NCBI GenBank assembly: GCA_934667295.1
Contig: CAKULR010000014.1
Coordinates: forward strand, 1 to 15,812
Origin: an uncultured Kiritimatiellota bacterium
GTDB lineage: Bacteria > Verrucomicrobiota > Kiritimatiellia > RFP12 > UBA1067
Direction: 5' to 3'
DNA: 15,812 bases
Shown: piece by piece, positions 6,722 through 14,800 of the stretch
How positions within the stretch are numbered: the first letter of the stretch is position 1
How the letters are laid out: each line of letters starts with the position of its first letter
The notes under the pieces: generated by a model
What the model saw: only the letters and a program-made list of their open reading frames with translations
Database searches by the model: none
Told to the model about the DNA's origin: nothing
Program-made: the position numbers and the translations under genes

Positions 6722-6727
6722 GAGGGG
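6722..6727 (+). promoter_or_regulatory. Ribosome binding site deciding the start of the first pseudopilin
   Basis: GAGGGG sits 10 bases before ATG 6738. An upstream GTG at 6720 directly abuts the gspF stop and would place this site inside the coding sequence, so ATG 6738 is preferred. Confidence 0.6.
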
Positions 6728-6737
6728 CCGAAACGCC

Positions 6738-7967
6738 ATGAAACGCGAAACGAACAGAGGCGGCTTCACGCTGATCGAGCTGCTGGTCGTGACGGTCGTG
6801 GTCGTCACGCTCATGGGCGTCGTCTTCCGCCTGGCGGGCGTGGGCGGCTCGAACCGCGCGAAGGCGGAGACGGTGCAGCGCCTGCAGCGGCTCGAAAACG
6901 CGCTCTCCGGCTACTACGCGGCGTACGGGTCGTATCCGCCCGTGCCGCTGCAGGGGCGCAGCCGCAGCATCTACAAGAGCGTGGACGAGTACGGGCGCCA
7001 GGAGAAGGGCGATGCCGAGAGCGGCAGCACGTCGATGACGTCGGCGCGGACGCTCGCGCAGATCGAGGCGGCCTGCCGCGCGCAGCCGCTCTCCGTCTCG
7101 TGGCCGGCGCCGAAAGACGGCGAGATCAGCTCGGCGATCCAGGATCTGGCGTCCGCGACGGACGCGGAGGCGCCGTACAGGGGGTTCCGCCCGCTCAACG
7201 GCGTGGGTTCGCTCGACCTCAGCGCGATTGACTGGCGCGCGCAGGGCAAGACCGGGAAGGACGTCCAGCTCTTCGAGTTCGGCCTCCTCTCCTTCCTCTT
7301 CCCGCGCTACTTCTTCATGCTCGAAGGGCCGATGGACAACTTCTACGACTACAAGGTGAACGGGCGCTACCACAACCAGTGGGCGGCGAACAACCAGCTG
7401 CCGTGCCGCCTCGACACGGGGGCGCAGTTCTCGGACTGGGACGAGGTGCGCAAGGCGATGGGCGCGCAGTCCTCCTCCGCCAACGCGCGTTGGGAGGCGG
7501 GCCTGATCTCGAACCTCACGAGCCAGGCCGTCTGCGCGCGCTGGATGCCGAACTTCCAGGGCATCGTCACGACGGTCGACAAGCCGTGCTACCGCTTCTT
7601 CTACGGCGTGGACGTGCTGGACCCCTCCAGGCCCTACCTCTCGTCGCCCTCGACGTTCGAGGTGGACGGCGTGAGCGGCGGCGGCAACGACGGCAAGCTC
7701 TGGCATCGCCGCCTGCGCGTCTTCTCCGGCGGCGGTTCCGGTTCCGGCGGTTCGCCGCACCTCCTGCTCAGCATGACGGTGTGCGACGGCTGGGGGCACG
7801 AGTTCTACTACTACTCGGAGCCGCCGTACCAGAGCTACCGCCTCTGGTCCGCCGGTGCGAACAAGGTCACCTTCCCGCCCTGGTACGACCTCGACTCGTT
7901 CAGCGGCGAAGACCTCAACATGATCCACTCCTTCATCTCGGACGACATCGTCCACCTCAGCAACTAA
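6738..7967 (+). CDS. Large GspG-like pseudopilin with a long internal insertion
   Basis: A 409-aa prepilin-type protein. The class III leader MKRETNRGG is followed by FTLIELLVVTVVVV, with cleavage expected after Gly9, Phe at +1 and Glu14 at +5, and a membrane helix to about residue 33. The start of the mature region (QRLQRLENALSGYYAAYGSY, 48-67) and the C-terminus (DGWGHEFYYYSEPPY, 350-364, then YRLWSAGANK) match the two halves of GspG, where DPWG-x-Y and SxGADG motifs occur. About 280 residues of unrecognised sequence, including a Gly/Ser linker at 329-339 and aromatic-rich stretches, separate them. Typical GspG is about 140-150 aa. ATG 6738 is chosen over GTG 6720 because of GAGGGG at 6722. 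It may be a surface-exposed structural or adhesive subunit; that role is inference. Confidence 0.85.
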   Translation: MKRETNRGGFTLIELLVVTVVVVTLMGVVFRLAGVGGSNRAKAETVQRLQRLENALSGYYAAYGSYPPVPLQGRSRSIYKSVDEYGRQEKGDAESGSTSMTSARTLAQIEAACRAQPLSVSWPAPKDGEISSAIQDLASATDAEAPYRGFRPLNGVGSLDLSAIDWRAQGKTGKDVQLFEFGLLSFLFPRYFFMLEGPMDNFYDYKVNGRYHNQWAANNQLPCRLDTGAQFSDWDEVRKAMGAQSSSANARWEAGLISNLTSQAVCARWMPNFQGIVTTVDKPCYRFFYGVDVLDPSRPYLSSPSTFEVDGVSGGGNDGKLWHRRLRVFSGGGSGSGGSPHLLLSMTVCDGWGHEFYYYSEPPYQSYRLWSAGANKVTFPPWYDLDSFSGEDLNMIHSFISDDIVHLSN

Positions 7968-7976
7968 AGGACCGTC

Positions 7977-8606
7977 ATGACGAACAGGAAACACGGTTTC
8001 ACCCTCATCGAGATGCTGGTGGTGCTCGCCATCATCGCCATCCTCTCCGGCGCGCTGCTCATGGGCTACGGCCGCGTCACGCGCACGGCGCAACGGGCGC
8101 GCGCGCAGGAGACCGTCTCGAACGTGGCGACGGCCCTCAGCATCATGCTGCAGAACAGGGGCACGTGGCCCACGGGGCTCACGCTCTACCAGGGCGTGGA
8201 CGGCGACGGGAAGGGATGCGTCGTGGAGGTCGCGAAGGTGTTCGCCAAGAACAACCTGCTCGGCGTGAGCCTGAACAGCGGCGGGCAGCCCGTGGGATCC
8301 GACCGCTGCGGCATCGTCGACCCCTGGGCGGTGGCCGTGCTGAAGCGCTCGACCGGCGCGAACGCCTCCACGCGCGTGCCCTCGGGCGGCACGGTGAAGT
8401 CGCACATCGTCTACTACGCGATCGACACCGACCTCGACGGCATCACCGAGGCGAAGGTGTGCGGCGAGACGGTGAAGGTGCGGGCGAACGCGATCGCGTG
8501 GTGCGCGGGCGCGGACGGCGAGCTGGGCGATTCGTACTCCAAGCGGGGCAAAAAGAACGCCGACAACGTGTACAGCTGGAACCGGCAGCAGGAGGTCCGC
8601 GAATGA
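7977..8606 (+). CDS. GspG-like pseudopilin with calcium-loop-like C-terminus
   Basis: A 209-aa prepilin-type protein. Leader MTNRKHG is followed by FTLIEMLVVLAIIAIL, with cleavage after Gly7, Phe +1 and Glu12 at +5. After the helix, TVSNVATALSIMLQNRGTWP (46-65) fits the GspG pattern. VDPWAV (114-119) resembles the DPWG motif. The C-terminal AWCAGADGELG then ADNVYSW (174-201) resembles the SLGADG...ADIxNW calcium-binding loop known in GspG. An Asp-rich DTDLDG (150-155) could bind another ion. Four cysteines (81, 111, 162, 176) could form disulfides in the periplasm. ATG 7977 has AAAGG just upstream and lies 9 bases after the preceding stop. It overlaps the next gene by ATGA. Likely a pilus-shaft or minor pseudopilin. 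Confidence 0.88.
   Translation: MTNRKHGFTLIEMLVVLAIIAILSGALLMGYGRVTRTAQRARAQETVSNVATALSIMLQNRGTWPTGLTLYQGVDGDGKGCVVEVAKVFAKNNLLGVSLNSGGQPVGSDRCGIVDPWAVAVLKRSTGANASTRVPSGGTVKSHIVYYAIDTDLDGITEAKVCGETVKVRANAIAWCAGADGELGDSYSKRGKKNADNVYSWNRQQEVRE
8591..8595 (+). promoter_or_regulatory. Ribosome binding site for the pseudopilin starting at 8603
   Basis: GGAGG lies 7 bases before ATG 8603, inside the end of the preceding gene. It fixes the start of a gene whose frame stays open for over 1.2 kb upstream. Confidence 0.7.
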
Positions 8607-9241
8607 GACGCGCGCGCACGGCCGGCTTCACGATCGTCGAGATGCTGATGGTCATCGGCATCCTGGCGGTGCTGATGGGCATTGTCACCACGGCGGCCTC
8701 GGCCGCCATCCGCCAGGCGCGGGAGCGGCGCACGGAGGCGTCGAAGCAGGTCATCCAGTCCGGCATCGCCTCCTACCTCGCGCAGAAGAACCACTGGCCG
8801 CCGAAGGGCGGGAAGCTCCAGAGCTGGGCGGACAACGGGCTCGACTCCGGCAAGCACGTCGACTTCCTCTCGGCCGACGAGTACGACAAGATGATGTACG
8901 AACTCGCGAAGGTCTCCGTCGGCTCCAAGAAGGTGTCGCCCGTGATGGACTTCAACGGCGTGGTCGTCGCCACGCGCACGGCGGCCGGCAAGGCGGGCGG
9001 ACGCGGGCAGAACTTCTCCGAGGCGATCAAGAAGAACAAGAGGCACGGCTCCACGATCAAGCTGAACGACATGGTGTTCGGCTACCAGGAGAAGGAGACC
9101 GGCCGCTTCCGTCGCTACATCGTGCAGTACAACGCCGATTCCGACAGCGTGCGCGTGATGACGGTGTCGAACTACAACGAGTGGTGGAACTCCACGCACG
9201 ACAACAAGACCGTGCAGCTTCCCAGCGGGTACCTGAAATGA
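8603..9241 (+). CDS. Prepilin-type pseudopilin (GspG/H-like, cysteine-free)
   Basis: A 212-aa protein starting at ATG 8603, which overlaps the previous stop as ATGA and has GGAGG at the right distance. Leader MRRARTAG precedes FTIVEMLMVIGILAVLMGIV, with cleavage after Gly8, Phe +1 and Glu13 at +5. The mature part continues with SKQVIQSGIASYLAQKNHWP (48-67), reminiscent of the GspG alpha1-C segment. It lacks both the DPWG and the calcium-loop motifs, and unlike its neighbours has no cysteine. The C-terminal half is basic (SEAIKKNKRHGS, 139-150) and ends in strand-rich sequence with aromatic pairs (YNEWWN). It is clearly a pseudopilin by its leader. The exact GspG or GspH equivalence is uncertain. 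Confidence 0.85.
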   Translation: MRRARTAGFTIVEMLMVIGILAVLMGIVTTAASAAIRQARERRTEASKQVIQSGIASYLAQKNHWPPKGGKLQSWADNGLDSGKHVDFLSADEYDKMMYELAKVSVGSKKVSPVMDFNGVVVATRTAAGKAGGRGQNFSEAIKKNKRHGSTIKLNDMVFGYQEKETGRFRRYIVQYNADSDSVRVMTVSNYNEWWNSTHDNKTVQLPSGYLK

Positions 9242-10230
9242 TGAAGACGCAGCGACAGACACGCGGGGGCTTCTCGCTCGTCGAGCTGATCGTGGTGATC
9301 GGCCTGATGGCGCTCCTCTCCACCATCTCGATCGGCGGCTACTTCGCCGCGTCGCGCGGCATGACCGCGCGCGGCGTGGTGCAGGACACGGCCTCGATCA
9401 TCCGCCAGGCCATGCAGACGTGCCTGATCGACCAGGTGCCGACGGCGGTCCTCTTCTGCAACCGCCGGCAGAACAGGAAGTCCGAGGACGGCGAGGCGTA
9501 CGGCACCGCCATCGCGATCAAGATGGCCGGCCGCATCTCCTACATCGCGAACAGCGGCGGCAAGACCGCGGCCGGGCAGTCGCTGCCCGTGAGCGGGGGG
9601 CTGCTCGTGGACGAGTTCGCCGACTGGAACCAGTCCTACCCGATGGACGCCTCCGACAGCAAGAAGCAGCGCGCCATCCGCCTCTACCAGATGAGCAGCC
9701 CCAGCGGACACCGGCTCAGGCAGGGCGTGAAGCAGTGCAGCTCGCTCATGTGCGCGTGGGTGGGCTACGTCCAGCTGGAGTCCGACTACATGATCGGCGC
9801 GAAGATGAACGTGGAGGACTTCTGTGGCGAGTTCAAGCTGGACGCCTCCGGCAACAGGGGCCGCGCCGGCATCGGCTACAACAACGGCAACGACTGCCGG
9901 TGGGGGCTTCCCTTCCATCCCGACAACAACGGATTGGTCCGGGGCGCCTGGAACGTGGGCGACGCCTACGGCGTGGAGATCGCCTCGCTCGACCTGCCGA
10001 AGAACTACATCTTCGGCACCACGGTGCCGAACGACACCGAGCTGGTGCCCGCCTCCGGCACGCCCGCGCTCGTCTTCTATCCCGGCGACGTGACGAGCGC
10101 GACGGACTACAAGTTCTCGCTCGGCAAGGCCGGCGGCAACGTGCAGATCACGCAGCTCAACGACCTCGCGGGCACCGACACGTCCCCGGTCGGCACCATC
10201 ACGGACAACCTGCTGAAGGACCAGGACTGA
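9238..10230 (+). CDS. GspH/FimT-like minor pseudopilin, enlarged
   Basis: A 330-aa protein starting at ATG 9238 (ATGA overlap; a second ATG follows at 9241). Leader ending RGG precedes FSLVELIVVIGLMALLSTIS, with cleavage after Gly11, Phe +1 and Glu16 at +5. The segment after the helix (RGVVQDTASIIRQAMQTCLI, 45-64, then PTAVLFCNRR) is the pattern of GspH/FimT, where a helix is followed by a buried strand. Near the C-terminus PALVFYPGDVTSATDYKFSL (276-295) resembles the GspH closing beta-strands with an FxPDG-like turn. About 180 intervening residues have no recognised match and contain cysteines 167, 172, 196 and 220. It precedes GspI-like and GspJ-like genes, as gspH does in T2SS operons. GspH is usually near 160-190 aa, so it is about twice the normal size. 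Confidence 0.82.
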   Translation: MMKTQRQTRGGFSLVELIVVIGLMALLSTISIGGYFAASRGMTARGVVQDTASIIRQAMQTCLIDQVPTAVLFCNRRQNRKSEDGEAYGTAIAIKMAGRISYIANSGGKTAAGQSLPVSGGLLVDEFADWNQSYPMDASDSKKQRAIRLYQMSSPSGHRLRQGVKQCSSLMCAWVGYVQLESDYMIGAKMNVEDFCGEFKLDASGNRGRAGIGYNNGNDCRWGLPFHPDNNGLVRGAWNVGDAYGVEIASLDLPKNYIFGTTVPNDTELVPASGTPALVFYPGDVTSATDYKFSLGKAGGNVQITQLNDLAGTDTSPVGTITDNLLKDQD

Positions 10231-10231
10231 C

Positions 10232-10837
10232 ATGAACGGCATCAACCCCATTCTCCGGAAGCTGGGCTTCACCCTGATGGAGGTGAACCTCGCCATCTTC
10301 ATCATGGCCGCCGGCGTGCTGGCGATGGTCTCGCTCTATCCGCTCGGCTACCGCGAGAACCAGCAGAGCAAGGACGACGTGAAGGCGGCGGCGGCGGCGG
10401 ACGCCGTGCTCAACCAGGTCCGGGGCGCCCTCTCGCAGCGCAGCCTCGACTGGGACGACTGGAAGCGGGCGGTGCAGAACGCGGTGAATGTGACCGGCCG
10501 GGGCGAACGCAACGGCGGCTGGGCCGCCTACTGCGAGACGGGGAACGGCTTCACGCCCAAGAAGAAGGGCAGCATCAACGCGACGGGGAAGCAGGTGTTC
10601 GACGCCCTCGTGGGCCGGTCGAGCCCGAAGCCGTCGTGGCCGCTCAACAGCGCCTACGTCTGCGCCCTCGTCGCGCAGCCGGGGTACGTGCGCGTGCCGG
10701 GCGGGGAGGTCCAGGAGGACTGGTCGCGCGTCGCCGTCAGCATGCGCGTCTCGCGCAACGCGGGCGCGCTCTTCGCGCAGCCGATCTACTTCACCGAAAT
10801 CCACTTCCAAGGTGACCAGAAGAGGTCTACCCCATGA
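10232..10837 (+). CDS. GspI/PilV-like minor pseudopilin (Verru_Chthon cassette B-like)
   Basis: A 201-aa protein with leader ending KLG before FTLMEVNLAIFIMAAGVLAM; cleavage is expected after Gly12, with Phe +1 and Glu17 at +5. The EVNLAIFIMAAGVLAMVSLY helix with following YPLGYRENQQSKDD is the PilV/GspI type. From memory it also resembles the TIGRFAM group named Verru_Chthon cassette protein B, whose helix is followed by a P-V/L-G turn. Position between GspH-like and GspJ-like genes supports a GspI role, in the tip complex. ATG 10232 is one base past the previous stop and has AGGA at 10223-10226. Two cysteines (101, 144). It overlaps the next gene by ATGA. Confidence 0.84.
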   Translation: MNGINPILRKLGFTLMEVNLAIFIMAAGVLAMVSLYPLGYRENQQSKDDVKAAAAADAVLNQVRGALSQRSLDWDDWKRAVQNAVNVTGRGERNGGWAAYCETGNGFTPKKKGSINATGKQVFDALVGRSSPKPSWPLNSAYVCALVAQPGYVRVPGGEVQEDWSRVAVSMRVSRNAGALFAQPIYFTEIHFQGDQKRSTP

Positions 10838-11349
10838 AACGACCGAACGACCGCTCAGGCTTCACGCTCATCGAGATGCTCGTCGCGTCCCTGCTGCTGG
10901 GGATGCTCGTGACGATCCTCACGATGGTGTTCAACTCGTCCTCCATCGCCTGGCGCACGGGCACGGCCGGCGTCTCGCAGCTCTCGCTCATGCGCCGCGA
11001 GCTCTCCCTCGCCCAGAACCGGGCGGACAACCTGCTGCCCCGGATCGACACCGCGAGCAAGTCGGCCGTCGGGCTCGTCGCGGGCGCCTGGCATGCGGAC
11101 GGCAAGGTGCGCACGCGCGCCGTCTCGCGCTACCAGGGCTACGGCTTCTTCCAGAAGCCGAACTTCGATTCCTACAGGAGCGACGACGCCTCGCTCAGCA
11201 CCGCGCCGCCGTGGCAGCAGGTCAACGCCCTCGGGAGGCTCCGGTACGGTTCGTCGCACGCCTACACCGTGGGCGTGCTCTCCTACGGTCCGGACGGCAA
11301 GATCGACACGGACGACGACATCAGCACATGGCCGGACGAGGTGGAATGA
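10834..11349 (+). CDS. GspJ/PilW-like minor pseudopilin with a GspG-like C-terminal loop
   Basis: A 171-aa protein. Leader MKRPNDRSG precedes FTLIEMLVASLLLGMLVTIL, with cleavage after Gly9, Phe +1 and Glu14 at +5. The helix ending TMVFNSSSIAWRTGTAGVSQ (30-49) followed by LMRRELSLAQNR is the GspJ/PilW pattern, and it lies where gspJ would be. The C-terminus, however, ends SYGPDGKIDTDDDISTW (150-166), closely like the calcium loop of GspG, so it looks like a hybrid. It has no cysteine. ATG 10834 overlaps the preceding stop as ATGA and has AGAGGT at 10821-10826. It is somewhat shorter than usual GspJ. Family memory also suggests the Verru_Chthon cassette C group, but that group is longer. Confidence 0.82.
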   Translation: MKRPNDRSGFTLIEMLVASLLLGMLVTILTMVFNSSSIAWRTGTAGVSQLSLMRRELSLAQNRADNLLPRIDTASKSAVGLVAGAWHADGKVRTRAVSRYQGYGFFQKPNFDSYRSDDASLSTAPPWQQVNALGRLRYGSSHAYTVGVLSYGPDGKIDTDDDISTWPDEVE

Positions 11350-11852
11350 CGATGAACCGCTTGAACGACAGAAGGGGCTTCACGCTCGTGGAGCTGATCG
11401 TGGTGATCGGCATGCTCATGCTGCTCGCCGGCGCCGTCACGACCTCCGTCTCGGGGGCCAACCGCCGCGCGAAGATCCAGCAGGCGACCACCGAGGCGCA
11501 GGAGATGACGAAGGCCATCCTCGCGTACGAGAACTACGGAAAGGACTACTCGCTCGACGCGCACCTCATGGAGCGCTCGGAGGCGACCGACAGCACCCTC
11601 GCCTTCATCCTCGGCAAGGAGAACATGCAGAACGGGCAGCGCGGCAAGATGCCCGTCCTCTTCAACGCCTCCACCACGCGCTCCGGCAAGATACTCGACC
11701 CCTGGGGGCGGCCCTACTACGTGACGATCCGGCGGGGCACGGTCGACACCGAGCAGGACAGTACGGACGGCGACATCACCTCCTATGTCACGTTTCCGAA
11801 CTACAATCGCAGACCGGCCGACGAGCTGGTGAACACGGGGGATACGAAATGA
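11346..11852 (+). CDS. Small GspG-like pseudopilin
   Basis: A 168-aa protein and the closest in size to a classical major pseudopilin. Leader ending NDRRG precedes FTLVELIVVIGMLMLLAGAV; cleavage after Gly11, Phe +1, Glu16 at +5. After the helix, EAQEMTKAILAYENYGKDYS (50-69) matches the GspG helix-turn, and GKILDPWGRPYYVTI (114-128) carries the diagnostic DPWG motif. An Asp-rich DTEQDSTDGD (134-143) may replace the calcium loop. ATG 11346 overlaps the preceding stop as ATGA; a second ATG at 11352 is better spaced from GAGG (11338-11341) and would shorten it by two residues. It lies between the GspJ-like and GspK-like genes, an unusual place for a GspG-type gene. Confidence 0.86.
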   Translation: MTMNRLNDRRGFTLVELIVVIGMLMLLAGAVTTSVSGANRRAKIQQATTEAQEMTKAILAYENYGKDYSLDAHLMERSEATDSTLAFILGKENMQNGQRGKMPVLFNASTTRSGKILDPWGRPYYVTIRRGTVDTEQDSTDGDITSYVTFPNYNRRPADELVNTGDTK

Positions 11853-14800
11853 CGACGTCGTCCCGCAAATCCGGAAGCGCGCTCCTGATCGTGCTCGGCT
11901 TCCTCTCCTTCATGGTGGTTTCCGCCGTCGCGTTCGCAATCTACATGCGCGCGGAGCGCATGCCCTCGTCCGCCCTGCGCCGCGCGGTCGCCACGCGCCA
12001 CCTCGTGCATGCCGCCCTCGCCGAGGCGATCGCCCGCGTCGACGACGCCGTGCGCGGCGATCCCTTCCCCGGCCTGTGCGACACGAACACCGACTTCACC
12101 GCCAAGGGAGCCTACACCTACCGCGACCAGCGTGGCCAGGCCATGGACGTGTGGCAGGGGCGCGTGTTCATGCCGCCGGACCCGCTCGGGGGGACGATTT
12201 CGCGCGAGACGCGCTTCGCCCCCGTCACGGAGACGGTGAGCGTGCTGACGCTGGAGGGACTGGGCTACCTGCCGCCGGGTCTCGTCAACGACGTGCGCTT
12301 CCTCTCCCGGTCGTCCTGGACGGCCCAGTGGCAGCAGCTGCCGTTCGACGCGGGCCGCTTCGCCTTCTGCGCCGTGAACGTGAGCGACTACTTCGACGTC
12401 AACCGCGTCTGGGCGAACCGCGGGCGCACGTCGGAGGCGGGCGGGCGCCTCTCGCTCGGCTACCTCCTCGACCCCTCCTTCAACCCAACGGCCGGGAATG
12501 CCGCCTCGGTGGGGGATGTGGTGAACTTCGGGTCGGACCCGGCGTTGTTCGACCGGTTCGTCCACTCGGCGCGCCCCTCCGGCGACGACCGGGGCAACGA
12601 CAACACGCAGGCCGTGGGCAGCACCACGCCCTACGTCTCGCTGCTGGACTACAACCTCGCGCTGGGTTCCAGCGGCGGTTCCGCGTCCCTCATGCCGCTC
12701 TTCTACAACTGGATCGACCGTTCGTCGCAGGCCTCCTACTACCAGGAGAACTCCCAGCAGGCGAAGAGCGCGGCGCGTCAGCCGTTCGTCACGGAATCCG
12801 TCGCGACCAACGAGTCATGGCAGGTCGACCTCGCGACGGCCAAGGGCCAGCCGTTCTACGGTCGCAACCTGACCCCCTCGCAGAACGTGCGGGTGTCGGA
12901 CGTGGTCAACTACAATTCCGAATTCTTCCGGCAGGTGTTCGCCGGCGGCTCGAAGATCCTCTCGCCGCTCGACTACGTGACGCTCTACGACTACCTCGAC
13001 CACGACGACATTCCGCTCTCGCTCGCCGCGCCCTGCGTGGAGCGCGTGCCGATGGTCGCCGCGCTGGAGCAGACCGTGCAGTTCACGCCCGGCGCGATGC
13101 CGGCCAAGCCCGGTCCCACCACGGCGGGCGGTCCCAACCAGCCCAAGACGTCGATCACCTACTTCGACGTGGACCGGAACTGGTTCCAGCCGGGCGTCCT
13201 GACCACCGTCGTCGCCTTCCCGTTCAAGCACGGCAAGACGCGCAACAACCGCCTTTCGGGCGGAACCTTCCGGGCTCAGGCCCTCGTGCGGCTCTTCCTC
13301 GCGCCGGCGGGCCTCACCGCGCGCTCCCCCATCGCCGCGCAGCTGCGTCCGCAGAACGAGGCCGACTGGACGAAGAGGGAGGATGCGTTCTCCTTCAACG
13401 GCCAGAACGGTGTCTTCATGCTGTCCGTCCGTTCGCAGGAAGTCTCCCTCACGCTGCCGAACAACGTGGAGGACGAGGCGGATGCCTACTGCACGGGCGG
13501 CGGCGGCAGCGGCATCGTCGCCATCCCCGTCAACTTCGGCGACCTGACCTTCCCCGGCGACCTGCACATGCTCACGGTCAAGACGAGCCAGGACTGCAAC
13601 GATCAGGGCGTCCCCGTGGGGCAGGAGACCAAGACCTACACGCTCAACATCCGTCCGTTCATCGACGACAACGGCGCGCTGCCGAACGGCGCGGCGGACA
13701 TCTCCGAGACGGAGTTCAACGCGGTCGCGGGCATCGAGGTCGTGCCCTACGTGTGCGCATGGGTGCGCATCGTCAACGACGACGGTACCGTGGACCTCGT
13801 GCCCGCCTATCCGGAGGACGACGTGCTGAACGGCGGCGCGGGCGGCGACCCCGTGCTGTCCACGTACGGCGGCAGTTCCGCTCCGCTCATGCGCTTTGTC
13901 GGCGACAACGTTTCCTTCTCGCTGCAGGCCATCGCGGGCGGCAGTTTCTCGGGCGGTACGCCGGAGTGGAAGCCGAAGTCGCTGTATACGGTCGATCCCC
14001 GCTTCAACTGGGCGCCGGAGTCGTGGTATGCGTCCGACCAGTCGGGTGTGACGTTCGAGAAGTGGCTCGACGCCACGCGCAGCGCCGTCGGCATGGGAAC
14101 GGACAGCACGCGCGACGAGGACATCTTCCTCTTCACCTCGAACCAGGGCGTGCTGCAGTCCCTCGGCGAGTTCGCCTTCCTGCCGCGCCTGTGCGAGAAC
14201 GGCGCCGAGCTGATCAGCGGTTCCGGCTTCGACGGTGTGGAGCGCACGGCCGCCAAGGATGTCGCCAACTTCGCCTGCATGTGGCGCAGCTACCCGGTCG
14301 ACCGGAACTGGTACGCGCAGTGGGCGGCGCAGCGCATCGGCCGGTCGGCCGAGCGGGAATGCCTCGTGAACCCCTACACGGACGACCGGGCCGTCATGAT
14401 GGCCGCCTTCGCGAATACGCCGGTGGACTACTGGGCCGCAGGGCGGAACATGCAGTCCGACTGCGCGCTGCGGAAGGACGGCGCGAACATGATCAACGAA
14501 ACGGATCCCTGGGTCACGACGGCGGCCGACGCGCTCAAATATGCGTTCTGCTCGAAGTCCGACGATTCCGGCGACCGCCTTGCCTGCCAGGACCTGATGT
14601 CCTTCACGGACCTGATCATGAAGCAGATGCGCGTGCGCACGCTTGAACTCATGAACAGCAACATGGGCAATTCCAATTGGAACCCGGCGAATGCCTGGGA
14701 GGAGGTCTGGGACGAACTCGCGTGGGACATCTCGCAGAACGGCAATTCCGTCACGAAGTTCCTCGGCGTTGACCTTCAGAACGGCATTGCGCTCCACTCG

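Noticed and set aside
6720..6737. GTG start for the first pseudopilin
   Set aside because: It abuts the gspF stop without a ribosome-binding site; GAGGGG fits ATG 6738 and gives a normal-length leader peptide.
5304..8405. A 1033-codon open frame on the minus strand
   Set aside because: It is antisense to gspF and two pseudopilin genes and rich in His/Arg/Asp repeats typical of shadow frames.
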